NCBI RefSeq assembly: GCF_014650175.1
Contig: NZ_BMUL01000010.1
Span: forward strand, 1-64,000
Length of the DNA stretch: 64,000 bases
Direction of reading: 5' to 3'
Source of the DNA: Streptomyces termitum
GTDB taxonomy: Bacteria; Actinomycetota; Actinomycetes; Streptomycetales; Streptomycetaceae
Positions within the stretch are counted from its first letter, which is position 1. Each line of letters starts with the position of its first letter. Made by a program: the position numbers and the translations under genes. Of this stretch, positions 23,834 to 32,973 are shown piece by piece. The notes below the pieces were generated by a model. The model had not been told where the DNA came from. It made no database searches and worked only from the letters and a program-made list of their open reading frames with translations.

Positions 23834-25104
23834 TGTACCTGGCGACCACCGGTCGCCCCGACGCGCCGCCCGCCCCCTCGGGGGTCCGGCGGCGCGTCCC
23901 GGGCACCGTCCTCGCGCTCGGCACGGTCAGCCTGGTCACCGACGTCTCCTCGGAGATGGTGACCGCCGTCCTGCCGCTCTACCTGGTCCTCGGACTCGGC
24001 CTCTCCCCCCTCCAGTTCGGGCTGCTCGACGGCCTGTCGAACGGCGCCACCGCCCTCGTCCGGCTCCTCGGCGGCGCCACCGCCGACCGCGGCGGCCGGC
24101 ACAAGGCGGTCGGCGGCTCCGGCTACGCCCTCTCCGCCCTCTCCCGGCTCGGCCTGCTCCTCGCGGGCGGCGCCACCGGCTGGATCGCCGCCGCCATCGG
24201 CGCCGACCGGCTCGGCAAGGGCGTCCGCACCGCCCCGCGCGACGCCCTCATCACCCTGCACAGCCCGCCCGAGGACCTCGGCCGCGCCTTCGGCGCCCAC
24301 CGCGCCATGGACACCACCGGCGCGCTCCTCGGACCGCTGGCCGCCTTCGCCCTGCTGTGGGCGACGGCCGACGCGTACGACGCCGTCTTCGCCGTCAGCT
24401 TCTGCGTCGGGACCTTCGGGGTGCTGCTGTGGGTGCTGCTCGTGCCCGGCCGCGCCCGCGACCCGCTCGCCGTCCCCGCCCCGGCGCCCCGCCCGCGCGG
24501 CGGGCTCCTCTCCGCGCTGCGCTCGCCCGGCTACCGGCGGATCGTGCTGTGCGCCGGGCTCCTCGGGGCCGCCACCATCGGCGACTCCTTCCTCTACCTG
24601 CTGCTCCAGCGCCGGCTCGACTTCGACGCCACCTGGTTCCCCTTCCTGCCGCTCGGGGCCGCCGCCGTCTTCCTGCTGCTCGCCGTCCCGGTCGGCCGGC
24701 TCGCCGACCGCCTCGGCCGGCGCGCCCCGCTGCTGTACGGGCACGGCGCCCTCCTCCTCGCGTACGGGCTGCTGCTGACCCCGCTGCCCGACACCGTGGT
24801 CCTGCTGGGCGTCCTCGCCCTGCTCGGCCTGTTCTACGCCGCCACCGACGGCGTCCTGATGGCCCTCACCGGCCCCTTCCTGACCGAGGGACGGCAGGCC
24901 GGCGGGCTCGCGCTCGTCCAGACCGCGCAGGCGCTCGCCCGGCTCGGCGCCGCCGTCGCCTTCGGCGCCGTGTGGACCGCCACCGGCCCCGAGACCGCGC
25001 TCGTCGCGGCGCTCGTCGCCCTCGCCGCCGCCGTCGGCTGCTCGGCGCGCCTGCTCCCCCGGGGCCTCGCCGCCCCCGCCGAGCCCTCAGAGAGGACCGC
25101 CTGA
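23833..25104 (+). CDS. MFS transporter coupled to the phosphoesterase gene
   Basis: The 423-residue protein has about 12 transmembrane helices. VTDVSSEMVTAVLPLYL opens the first helix, and IGADRLGKGVRTAPRDALI is a loop conserved in one poorly characterised MFS subgroup; RLADRLGRRAPLL is the second cytoplasmic motif. ATG 23833 overlaps the phosphoesterase stop by one base, so both are made together. No substrate is known. Its coupling to an extracellular phosphatase suggests uptake of the released product or export of its substrate, which is inference only. Confidence 0.85.
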   Translation: MYLATTGRPDAPPAPSGVRRRVPGTVLALGTVSLVTDVSSEMVTAVLPLYLVLGLGLSPLQFGLLDGLSNGATALVRLLGGATADRGGRHKAVGGSGYALSALSRLGLLLAGGATGWIAAAIGADRLGKGVRTAPRDALITLHSPPEDLGRAFGAHRAMDTTGALLGPLAAFALLWATADAYDAVFAVSFCVGTFGVLLWVLLVPGRARDPLAVPAPAPRPRGGLLSALRSPGYRRIVLCAGLLGAATIGDSFLYLLLQRRLDFDATWFPFLPLGAAAVFLLLAVPVGRLADRLGRRAPLLYGHGALLLAYGLLLTPLPDTVVLLGVLALLGLFYAATDGVLMALTGPFLTEGRQAGGLALVQTAQALARLGAAVAFGAVWTATGPETALVAALVALAAAVGCSARLLPRGLAAPAEPSERTA

Positions 25105-25107
25105 CCC

Positions 25108-26112
25108 ATGCCCGCCCTGACCGGCACCTCCTCCCGCACCCGCGTGTGGATCATCGTCCTGGCGCTGCTGCTGCTCGGCGGCGGGGCCACCGCCTACACC
25201 CTGCGGGCCGCCTCGGGCCGCGAGGCAGCGGCCGCCCGTACCGCCGAGCCCGGCTTCACCCTCGCCCAGGGCGGCGGCGCGCTCTACGCCCGGGACACCG
25301 CGACCGGGCGCGTCGCCCGCCTCGACCCGTCCGCGCCCGGCGGCCGGATCGCGGGCGGTCCCGCCTGCGACCGCTTCCACGCGGCCGGCGGCACCGCCCT
25401 CTGCCTCCAGCGGCGGCCGGGCGTCCCGGCCCGCTCGTACGTCATCGTGCTCGACCGGCAGCTGCGCGAGGTGCGCCGCATGGGCATGCCCGGCATCCCC
25501 AGCCGGGCCCGGGTCTCCGCCTCCGGGAACATGCTCGCCTGGACGATGTTCGCGACCGGCGACTCCTACGCCCGCTCGTCCTTCTCCACCCGCACCTCCC
25601 TCCTCGACCTGCGCACCGGCTACCTGATCAAGAACATGGAGCAGATCCCGCTCACCCTCGGCGGCGAGCGGTACCACGCGCCCGACGTCAACTACTGGGG
25701 CGTCAGCTTCGCCGCCGACGACAACCGCTTCTACGCCACCGTCTCCACCGGCGGCCGCACCCACCTCGTCGAGGGCGACATGGCGAAGTGGTCGGCGCGG
25801 GCGCTGCGCGAGAACGTCGAATGCCCCTCGCTCTCCCCCGACGGCACCCGGCTCGCCTTCAAGAAGCGGGTCTCCGAGGGGCCGGAGGACCCGTGGCGGC
25901 TGTACGTGTACGACCTGGCGACCGGCCGCGAGCACCCGGTCGCCGAGCGGCGCGGCATCGACGACCAGGCGCTGTGGACGGACGGCGCGACCCTCGCGTA
26001 CGGCTACGGCGGCGGGGTCTGGTCGGTGCCCGCCGACGGCTCCGGCACCCCCCGGCTGCTGGCCCCCAAGGCGTCCTCCCCGACCGTGGCGCGCCCGGCG
26101 TCCCCGGCCTGA
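25108..26112 (+). CDS. membrane-anchored TolB-like beta-propeller protein
   Basis: The 334-residue protein has one N-terminal membrane span (VWIIVLALLLLGGGATAY) followed by an extracytoplasmic region with TolB/WD40-like blade repeats such as LYARDTATGRVARLD, VSASGNMLAWTMF, CPSLSPDGTRLAFKKR and LYVYDLATGREHPV. It probably reads or binds a partner at the outer face of the membrane. The gene begins three bases after the MFS stop with AGAGGA upstream, making a three-gene operon: phosphoesterase, transporter, propeller. The repeat count appears to be five or six blades, which I cannot confirm by eye. Confidence 0.75.
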   Translation: MPALTGTSSRTRVWIIVLALLLLGGGATAYTLRAASGREAAAARTAEPGFTLAQGGGALYARDTATGRVARLDPSAPGGRIAGGPACDRFHAAGGTALCLQRRPGVPARSYVIVLDRQLREVRRMGMPGIPSRARVSASGNMLAWTMFATGDSYARSSFSTRTSLLDLRTGYLIKNMEQIPLTLGGERYHAPDVNYWGVSFAADDNRFYATVSTGGRTHLVEGDMAKWSARALRENVECPSLSPDGTRLAFKKRVSEGPEDPWRLYVYDLATGREHPVAERRGIDDQALWTDGATLAYGYGGGVWSVPADGSGTPRLLAPKASSPTVARPASPA

Positions 26113-26202
26113 CGGACCGTCCGGCCCGGTCCCCGTGTCCCGGTCGGGGCGCGGGGGCGCGGTCGTCCCGCGGGGCCGTCGGCCGGGGCGGGCCCCCGCC
26201 GG

Positions 26203-27417
26203 TCAGAACCAGTGCAGGCAGTGCGGCGGGCGGGCGGTGCGGAAGAGGGCGTCGGCGCGGTCGGCCGCGCCGGGCCGGTGGGCCCGGACGCGGCCGGCGC
26301 GGACCAGGGCGCTCGGGGCGGTGCCGCCGAGGTAGAGGGAGCCCAGGTCGGCCACGTCCAGGGACAGGTCGGGCTCCCGGTCGGTCGGCGCGCAGACGGC
26401 CGTGCCGTCGCGGACGGTCAGCAGGTGGCGGGCGCGCTCGCCGAGGAACGGGTCGTCGACGTCGAGGACGAGCGTGCCGTCGGCCTCCCAGCCGCGCGCG
26501 GCCAGGGCGCGGGGGACGTCGAGGAGGCGGACCCAGAGCCAGTCGGTGTGGCCGCCGGGCTCGCCCGCGCGGAAGTCGGCGAGCCTGAGGCGCAGCGGGT
26601 GCCCGGGCGGGACGTGGCGGAACACGACCCGGGTGGCCAGGTCGTGGTCGAGGAGGAGGCGGGCCAGGGCGGTGAAGACGGCGTCGTCGGCGGCGATCGT
26701 CTCGTCGACGGTGAGGACGCCGTCGGCGAGCGCGTAGGAGGCGTATCCGTCGGGGGTGCCGTCGGCGGCGCGGTGCAGGGCGACGTAGCGGGGCGCGGCG
26801 GAGACCGGCGGCTGTCCCGCGCGCCGCTCCCACCAGTGGTGCGGGCGGGAGAGGGCGCCGGGCTGGGCGCGGCGGTACCGGTCGTACACCTCCTCCAGGA
26901 GGGGGCCGCAGTCGGCGCGCCGCAGCACCTCGACGGTGCCGGGGGCGGGTGCGGGGGCGTCCGGGCGGGGGGTGGTGAAGGCGGCTCCGCTCGGCAGCGT
27001 CAGCCGCTGGGTGAAGGTGGCGGGGCCGTAGCCGAACCGGCCGTAGATGGTGGCCTCGGAGGCCAGCAGGACGGCAAGGGCCTCGCCCCGTGCCCGCAGG
27101 TCGGCGAGCTGGTGCCGCATCATCGCGCGGAGCACGCCGCGGCGCCGGTGCGAGGGCAGGACACCGACGGCGGTGACCCCGGGGGCCGGCAGGAGGGCGC
27201 CGCCGGGCAGGGTGAGTTCGAAGGAGTAGGCGGCGGCGGTGCCGACGGGGCGGCCGTCGGCGGTCTCGGCGAGGAGGGCGCGGTCCATCTCGTACACCGA
27301 CCAGAACACCCCGCCGCCGTCCTCGTCCGGAGTCTCCGGGAAGCGGGCGAACGCGGCGTGGACCGTGTCGACGAAGACGCCGAGGTCCTCTTCGGTGGTG
27401 GGGCGGACGTCGATCAC
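26203..27417 (-). CDS. Eis-like GNAT N-acetyltransferase
   Basis: The 404-residue protein has the size and three-part plan of mycobacterial Eis: a GNAT domain with TAVGVLPSHRRRGVLRAMMRHQL (acetyl-CoA loop), a second degenerate GNAT half beginning near LASEATIYGRFGYGPAT, and a C-terminal SCP2-like domain. The tyrosine of IYGRFGYG matches the Eis general acid and the chain ends in Phe (HWF), whose carboxylate serves as base in Eis. Such enzymes acetylate several amines of aminoglycosides or of Lys side chains. GTG 27417 is preceded by GGGAGG at seven bases; the longer upstream frame has no support. Confidence 0.85.
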   Translation of the reverse strand: MIDVRPTTEEDLGVFVDTVHAAFARFPETPDEDGGGVFWSVYEMDRALLAETADGRPVGTAAAYSFELTLPGGALLPAPGVTAVGVLPSHRRRGVLRAMMRHQLADLRARGEALAVLLASEATIYGRFGYGPATFTQRLTLPSGAAFTTPRPDAPAPAPGTVEVLRRADCGPLLEEVYDRYRRAQPGALSRPHHWWERRAGQPPVSAAPRYVALHRAADGTPDGYASYALADGVLTVDETIAADDAVFTALARLLLDHDLATRVVFRHVPPGHPLRLRLADFRAGEPGGHTDWLWVRLLDVPRALAARGWEADGTLVLDVDDPFLGERARHLLTVRDGTAVCAPTDREPDLSLDVADLGSLYLGGTAPSALVRAGRVRAHRPGAADRADALFRTARPPHCLHWF

Positions 27418-27796
27418 CGCTGGGCCTCCCGGGGGGTGCGGGGCGCCGCCGTGCGCGGTGCCCGGCGCCAGTGCACGGCACCGTCCGGGCCGGGGCAAGC
27501 GAATTACGGCCCTCCGGAGGCGGCCGGGAGGTAAAGCGCGGGAAAAGTCCTCCCGGCGGGGCTGCGGTTCCCGCACGGAGCGTTCACGCAGTCTTGACGC
27601 GTTCTTGACGGCCCGGGAGCTCCGCCGAGGTGCCCCGCGACGACGGATTCCGCAGTCGGCACGCCATTGACCTGCGGGTTCCGTGGACGCTTCCATTCAG
27701 CCCTGGGAGCCGCGAACACCCCTCACATCACCGGACGCCCCGGAGGCGATACCGCTCCCGCTCGGAAACACCGCACGCATCGATCGGAACCGCCTG
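27418..27796. other. 379-base divergent promoter region
   Basis: The spacer separates the Eis-like gene from the APC permease. It holds two copies of TCTTGACG eleven bases apart (27592-27599 and 27603-27610) and a TTGACC (27667-27672) that could be a -35 box, with no convincing -10 partner. No small gene is evident. Confidence 0.35.
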
Positions 27797-29197
27797 ATGA
27801 CCGACACCCTCAGCGCCCCCCACGCCCTGGCCCCGCAGACCGGCCCCGCTCCGCAGAAACTGAAGCGCTCCATCGGTGTCGTCGGCGGCACCCTCCTGAC
27901 GCTCTCGTGCGTCACCCCCGCCTCGACCCTCTTCGTGGTCGTCCCCGACCTGTTCGGCAGCGTCGGCACCTTCACCGCCCTCACCATCGCCATCGGTTCG
28001 CTGCTCTGCGTCGGCGTGGCCTTCGTCTACTCGGAGCTGGGCACCCTCATCCCCAGCGCGGGCGGCGAGTACGCGATGGTCTCCACGCTGGCGGGCCGGC
28101 TCGCGGGCTGGCTGGTCTTCGTGCTGTCGCTGCTCGTGGTGATGATCGTGCCGCCGGTGATCGCGATGGGCACCGCCGACTACCTGGCGCCGCTGGTGCA
28201 CATCCCGGCCCCGCTGGCCGGTGCGGGCGTCATGCTGCTTGCGACCCTGGCGGGTCTGCTCGACCTGCGGGCGAACGCCTGGATCACCGGGATCTTCCTG
28301 GTCCTGGAGGTGATCGCGGCCGGCATCGTCGCGATCCTGGGCTTCGCCCACACCCAGCGCGGCGCCGGGGCGCTGCTGCACGGCGAGGTCGCGACCGGGG
28401 ACGGCACGTCCTCGCTGGTCACCGGCGCGCTCGTCGTCTCGGGTCTGGCCATCGCCCTCTTCATCACGCAGGGCTTCTCGACGGCCGTCTACCTCTCCGA
28501 GGAGCTGGAGAACCCGCGCCGCAGCGTGGCCCGCACGGTGCTCGCCACCCTCGCCATCTCGACCGCCGTCATCCTGGTGCCCGTCGTCGCCATCACCCTG
28601 GGCGCCGACGACCTCGGGGCGCTGACCGGCGGCGACATCAGCGGCATGATCACCGCCTGGTCCAACTCGGCCGTCGGCACCTTCATCAGCCTGTGCGTGG
28701 CGCTCGCCATCATCAACGCGGGCATCGTGATGGTCATCCAGAACTCCCGGGTGCTGTTCGCCTCGGCCCGGGACAAGGCGTGGCCCCGGCCGGTCAACGA
28801 CGCGCTGTCGCGCCTCGGCCGCTTCGGCTCGCCGTGGGTGGCGACCCTGGTGGTGGGCGTGCCCGGCGCGGCCCTCTGCTTCGTCAACCTCGACACCCTG
28901 TACGGCGTGACCGGCGTCTCCGTCACCGGCATGTACCTGCTGGTCTCGGTGGCGGCCCTGTTCAGCCGGCGCGGCGCGCACCGCGAGGTCGCGGCCTGGC
29001 GGATGCCGCTGTGGCCGGCGGTCCCGGCGCTGCTGATCCTGGTCCTGGCGTACGTCCTGTCCATGCAGGAGACGGAGTACCTGCTGTGGACCGGCGGGAT
29101 CACCGCGGTCGCCACCCTGTACTGGGCGCTGTACCTGCGTCCGCGCCGGGAGACCCGCTGGCTGGTGAGCGTCCCCGAGGACGAGCAGCACGTCTGA
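27797..29197 (+). CDS. APC-superfamily amino acid permease
   Basis: The 466-residue protein has about 12 transmembrane helices and the APC opening KRSIGVVGGTLLTLSCVTPASTLFVV, then YSELGTLIPSAGGEYAMV and the conserved ELENPRRSVARTVLAT loop. It should take up or exchange amino acids or amines by proton coupling; which one cannot be told. ATG 27797 fits the family start; the longer frame from 27683 adds a non-homologous leader. A pair of hairpins ends the unit. No metabolic partner gene is adjacent. Confidence 0.85.
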   Translation: MTDTLSAPHALAPQTGPAPQKLKRSIGVVGGTLLTLSCVTPASTLFVVVPDLFGSVGTFTALTIAIGSLLCVGVAFVYSELGTLIPSAGGEYAMVSTLAGRLAGWLVFVLSLLVVMIVPPVIAMGTADYLAPLVHIPAPLAGAGVMLLATLAGLLDLRANAWITGIFLVLEVIAAGIVAILGFAHTQRGAGALLHGEVATGDGTSSLVTGALVVSGLAIALFITQGFSTAVYLSEELENPRRSVARTVLATLAISTAVILVPVVAITLGADDLGALTGGDISGMITAWSNSAVGTFISLCVALAIINAGIVMVIQNSRVLFASARDKAWPRPVNDALSRLGRFGSPWVATLVVGVPGAALCFVNLDTLYGVTGVSVTGMYLLVSVAALFSRRGAHREVAAWRMPLWPAVPALLILVLAYVLSMQETEYLLWTGGITAVATLYWALYLRPRRETRWLVSVPEDEQHV

Positions 29198-29214
29198 CCG
29201 GTGCCGGGGCACCG

Positions 29215-29248
29215 GGGAGGCCGGGGCGGTCGGTGCCGCCCCGGCCTC
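29215..29248 (+). terminator. terminator after the APC permease gene
   Basis: A perfect 14-bp stem (29215-29228 with 29235-29248) with a 6-base loop, preceded by a smaller hairpin (about 29197-29214). Confidence 0.85.
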
Positions 29249-29363
29249 CGCGCGTTCCGGCGCCCGGGGTTCATGTTCCGGACGCCGGGCGTTCCCGTGA
29301 CCGCGTCCCGGCGGGTGGCGTAGCGTCGGGGCGGCGTGCTGTCGGGGGAGGGGCGTGCGGGCG

Positions 29364-30398
29364 ATGGGGGACGTGGTGGACGGGACGGGCGGGGCGGACG
29401 GGGCGGGGAAGGACCGGGCGGCGGAGCGGGACCGGGCCGTGGGAGCGTCGGCGCTGCTGTGGCTGGCGGCCGTCGGTGTGGTGGCGGTCTTCCTCGCGGT
29501 CTGGGGCGTGGAGGCCGTGGCGCCGGTGGTGCGGGAGAGCGCGGTGATCGGCCACGCGGACGACGGGGGCGGTGACGACGGAGGACCCGAGTCGCCCGCG
29601 GTGAAGGCGCTGACCGGGGACGGGCGCGCGGTGCCGCTGGGCGAGGCCGGCGGGATCCTGCGGCCGTTCCGGCTGGGGGACGCAGTGGTGGTGACCCGGT
29701 CCCGGGTCACGGGCCGGCCGCTCGCGGTGCGCGGCCCCGGGGGCGAGGCGGATCTGCACACCCACGGGGGGATCGTCGTGCTGCTCGCCGTGTCGGGCGT
29801 CGTCGTCGGGGTGACGTGCCGGTACGGGCGCCGGGTGTACGCGGCCGCGCGGCGGCTGCCGCTGCCGGGTCCGGTGCGCCGGCTGCCGGTGTTCGCGGTG
29901 CCGGTGGCCGGGGCGGCCCTCGCGGGGCTGACCCTCTTCGGGCCGGGCGGGTCGGAGGGGCGGCCGTGGACGCTGGACGGCATGGGGATCTACGACGCGC
30001 CGGAGTTCTTCCCCGGGACGGTGGTGCCGTCCGGCGGGACGGCCGACGTGCGGGGGTTCTCGCTGCGGGTCGGCGGGCCGCTCGCGGAGGGCGCGCCGGC
30101 GGGTGCGCCGGGGCGGCTGGCGGGGCTGCGGGTGCTGGTGGCGGAGGTGGTGGTGCGCAACGGGCGGGAGGCGGCCGCGTATCTGCCGGTGCAGCTGGTC
30201 GGCGAGGGGCGGGGGCGGGCGGCGCTGCTGGCGGCCGGGGAGTGCGGGGCCGCGCCGGGCGGCTTCGACGGGCACGTGCCGGTGCGGCCCGCGCCGGTGT
30301 CGCGCATGTGCTTCGTGGTGCCGGAGGGGTTCGCGCCCCGGTATCTGATCGTGGGCGGGGCCGACGACGACGTGGCCCTGGCCGTCTCCGCCCGGTAG
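29364..30398 (+). CDS. three-helix membrane protein with external domain
   Basis: The 344-residue protein has three predicted membrane spans (LLWLAAVGVVAVFLAVW near the N-terminus, IVVLLAVSGVVVGV, and VFAVPVAGAALAGLTLF) and a C-terminal region of about 130 residues containing RLAGLRVLVAEVVVRNGREAAAY, similar in style to DUF4352-like Ig folds, with a few cysteines. I recognise no function. ATG 29364 lies about 11 bases after the G-rich Shine-Dalgarno run GGGGGAGGGG; GTG 29355 is too close to it. It converges with the secreted M15-like gene 33 bases downstream. Confidence 0.65.
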   Translation: MGDVVDGTGGADGAGKDRAAERDRAVGASALLWLAAVGVVAVFLAVWGVEAVAPVVRESAVIGHADDGGGDDGGPESPAVKALTGDGRAVPLGEAGGILRPFRLGDAVVVTRSRVTGRPLAVRGPGGEADLHTHGGIVVLLAVSGVVVGVTCRYGRRVYAAARRLPLPGPVRRLPVFAVPVAGAALAGLTLFGPGGSEGRPWTLDGMGIYDAPEFFPGTVVPSGGTADVRGFSLRVGGPLAEGAPAGAPGRLAGLRVLVAEVVVRNGREAAAYLPVQLVGEGRGRAALLAAGECGAAPGGFDGHVPVRPAPVSRMCFVVPEGFAPRYLIVGGADDDVALAVSAR

Positions 30399-30431
30399 TC
30401 CGGGTGGGGAGACGGCCGGGGGCGGGCGGGG

Positions 30432-30938
30432 TCAGCAGCCGCCGCAGTTGTAGAAGGTGACGTCCCAGTGGTTGCCCTCGTCGGCGTAGACGTTGCCCGC
30501 GCCGGACTTCCACTGCGGGGCGCCGTCGCCGCGCACGCCGATGTAGGTGAAGGTGTTCTTGACGTAGGTGGTGAGGCAGGTGGCCTTGCCGAAGTCGAGC
30601 TTGTAGCCGTTCCAGTGCGAGTAGGTGCCGCTCGCGTGGCCGGTCTCGGTGCCGCCGGTGATGGTGAGGGCGCAGCCGCTCGCGCTCCTGAGGGTCTGGG
30701 CGCCCTGGGCGGTGGCGAGGTTGAGCTGCTCGAACGAGGTGCAGGTGGGGACATTGCGGTCGGAGCAGCCGCCGGACGAGGACCAGGTGATGCCGGAGGA
30801 GCGGAACATCGAGGTGGCGGTGGCGTGGCTGATCTTGGTGGCGGCGTGGGCGTCGGTGGCGGACAGGGCGCCGATCCCGGGGGCGAACAGCGCGCCGAGG
30901 ACGAGGGCCAGGGCGGCGAGGACGGAACGGGCCTTCAC
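30432..30938 (-). CDS. secreted M15-like peptidase-fold protein
   Basis: The 168-residue protein begins with a signal peptide (SVLAALALVLGALFAPG, cleavage near DAHAAT). The mature part has SHWNGYKLDF, which fits the zinc motif SxHxxGxxxD of M15 DD-peptidases, and a later GNHWDVTFY that could give the last His ligand. Six cysteines, including a terminal NCGGC, suggest disulphides. It may trim peptidoglycan or act as a related non-catalytic binder. GTG 30938 has AAGGAGG six bases upstream. It shares strand and location with a secreted serine protease 90 bases upstream but appears separately transcribed. Confidence 0.7.
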   Translation of the reverse strand: MKARSVLAALALVLGALFAPGIGALSATDAHAATKISHATATSMFRSSGITWSSSGGCSDRNVPTCTSFEQLNLATAQGAQTLRSASGCALTITGGTETGHASGTYSHWNGYKLDFGKATCLTTYVKNTFTYIGVRGDGAPQWKSGAGNVYADEGNHWDVTFYNCGGC

Positions 30939-31027
30939 GGGGTGCCTCCTTGGGCGGGGTGCGGACGGGCCGGGGCGGGCGGCCGCCGGTGGGGGCGGCC
31001 GCCCGCCCGGGCGGGGGTGGCACGGGG

Positions 31028-31939
31028 TCAGAAGACGCTGACGCCGTAGGCGCTGAGGGCTTCGGTGACGGGCTGGAAGAAGGTGGTGCCGCCGGAGGAG
31101 CAGTTGCCGCTGCCGCCGGAGGTGAGGCCGAGGGCGGTGGTGCCGGAGAACAGGGCGCCGCCGCTGTCGCCGGGCTCGGCGCAGACGTTGGTCTGGATGA
31201 GGCCGGAGACGATGTCGCCGCCGCCGTAGTTGACGGTGGCGTTCAGGCCGGTGACGGTGCCGCCGCGCAGGCCGGTGGTGCTGCCGCTGCGCTGGACGGA
31301 CTGGCCGACGTAGGCGTTGCCCGCGCCGGTGATGTCGCGGTAGGTGCCGTTGTAGAGGGAGACGCGGCCGTCGGCGGCGGAGGCGTTGGAGTGGCGGATG
31401 AGGCCGTAGTCGTTGCCGGGGAAGCTGCTTCCGGCGCGGGTGCCGAGGACGGTGGTGCGGGCGGAGTTGGTGTACCAGGTGCTGCCGATCTCGGTGCAGT
31501 GGCCGGCGGTGAGGGCGTAGTAGGTGCTGCCGCTGCGGACGTTGAAGCCGAGGGAGCAGCGGCCGCCGCCGGCGTAGATGGCCTGGCCGCCGGCGATGAG
31601 CTTGTCGAACCTGCCGTCGGTCCGCTGGACCTCGAGGTGGGTGGCGCCGGTGCCGGCGGCCTTGCGGAGGGCGGCGAGGTCCGCCGCGGAGACGGTGGAG
31701 TCGGCGGTGAGGACGACCTTGCCGGTGGTCTGGTCGGTGTACCAGGCGGTGCCGGGGACGTCGGCGTCGAGGACGGCGTCGCTGACGGTGGCGAGGGCGG
31801 CGGCGGAGGCGCGGGAGGCGTCGGGCTGCTGCGCGGACGAGGAGGGGGCGGCGAGGGCCGAGGCGGCGACGAGGGCTCCGGCGACGGCGAGCGCGCGGGT
31901 GGCGCGGGGGAGCCTGCCGGGACGGGACGGACGGTGCAC
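31028..31939 (-). CDS. secreted streptogrisin-like serine protease
   Basis: The 303-residue preproprotein has a signal peptide (RALAVAGALVAASALAAPSSSA), an alpha-lytic-type prodomain (ASRASAAALATVSDAVLDA to KLIAGGQA), and a mature S1 chymotrypsin-fold domain starting near IYAGGGRCSLGFNV. The triad is His in LTAGHC, Asp in NDYGLI and Ser in EPGDSGGALF. Two disulphide pairs are in place. GTG 31939 has GGAGG six bases upstream and gives the correct signal peptide; the longer upstream frame is spurious. It should be autoprocessed and secreted by Sec. It belongs with streptogrisin A/B-like proteases. Confidence 0.92.
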   Translation of the reverse strand: MHRPSRPGRLPRATRALAVAGALVAASALAAPSSSAQQPDASRASAAALATVSDAVLDADVPGTAWYTDQTTGKVVLTADSTVSAADLAALRKAAGTGATHLEVQRTDGRFDKLIAGGQAIYAGGGRCSLGFNVRSGSTYYALTAGHCTEIGSTWYTNSARTTVLGTRAGSSFPGNDYGLIRHSNASAADGRVSLYNGTYRDITGAGNAYVGQSVQRSGSTTGLRGGTVTGLNATVNYGGGDIVSGLIQTNVCAEPGDSGGALFSGTTALGLTSGGSGNCSSGGTTFFQPVTEALSAYGVSVF

Positions 31940-32973
31940 GGTGTCCTCCGGTGGGTGTGGGGGTGGGTGGGCCGTGGGGCGGCCCGGTTCGGACGGATCG
32001 GCCCGGCCGGGCCCTGTGGGGTGGGCCGTGGAGTGGGGGGTGGCCGGGTTCGCTGTGGGGGGACGAGGGGACCGTACGGCAATGATCGCCATGAACCTGT
32101 CAACAGTTGAGGGAATCCTCGGCGCCCCGGCACGGCGCGGCAAGGCGGCCTTTCGGCCCCTCTACGCGCGTCCGCGTCCCGCACCCCGCCCCATCGGCCC
32201 CGGACCGCGCGCGGCACGGCACCCCCGGGGCACGACGGCGCCGCCGGAAGCTTGCTGCAAGGCGTTGCCATACGGAAGTCAAGGGTCCGCAAAGTACCGG
32301 AGGTTGGAGCGGGCATTCCCGGCCGTGCCCTCGGTCTTCGCCGCGTTCCGCCCCGGCCGGCGCGCCCTCCCCCGGCGGCGCCGGGCTTTCGCGCGCGCAA
32401 CGGCGGCCGCACGCCTCGCCCGTGGCCCGGGACCCACCCCCGGCCCCCTCCGCGAGGACTCCACCGCCACCGGGACCACCCCTCCCACGGGGTGCGGTAC
32501 GCACCGATCCTGACGGTTCGCCACGTTCTCAGGCATGGCCGGATCTGTTCACCGCCCGGGACCGGTGCGGCGGGGGCCGCCTCCCGGCCGTCGCGGAACG
32601 ATCCCGTACGTCCGTCAACGCGATGTGCGGAAATTCGCCCCGCGCGATGGCGAGGTTCCGTCAGACGGCGGTGTCATCAGGCCAGTACAGGTGGCACGCG
32701 AGGAACCGCTGGGGCGTACGGGGCGGGCGGGGCGCCCCCGGAGACGCCCTGCCAGGCGACGGGGCCGCGACACAGGGTGACGGCGTGCCCAAACCTTCCA
32801 GCCGATAGTGGCCAGGACCCCTCCGCCGCGACTTTACGTGAACCTGTGCGGAGTGCTGAGCTACGGGGCGTTCCCGGCCCCGCCCTCCCCCGTGCCGTCC
32901 GCGCCCCGGACGGCACGGCCGGCGGGACCACGGCGCACCGTCGACCGACCGTCGACCGACTGGAGAGGTCAGC
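31940..32973. other. 1-kb region without recognisable genes
   Basis: Long open frames here are overlapping artefacts of high GC: they lack domains and ribosome sites, and they disagree with each other. On the minus strand TTGACA (32098-32103) with GCCGTA 17 bases on may serve the protease gene. I see nothing that explains the remaining 800 bases, which is a long gap for this genome; an RNA gene or leader cannot be excluded. Confidence 0.45.

Noticed and set aside
31578..32513. Plus-strand frame spanning the protease upstream region
   Set aside because: No homology features, overlaps the protease antisense, composition of a shadow frame.
32107..32808. 233-residue frame in the 1-kb gap
   Set aside because: Arg/Pro/Ser-rich without motifs or ribosome site; competing frames are equally long.
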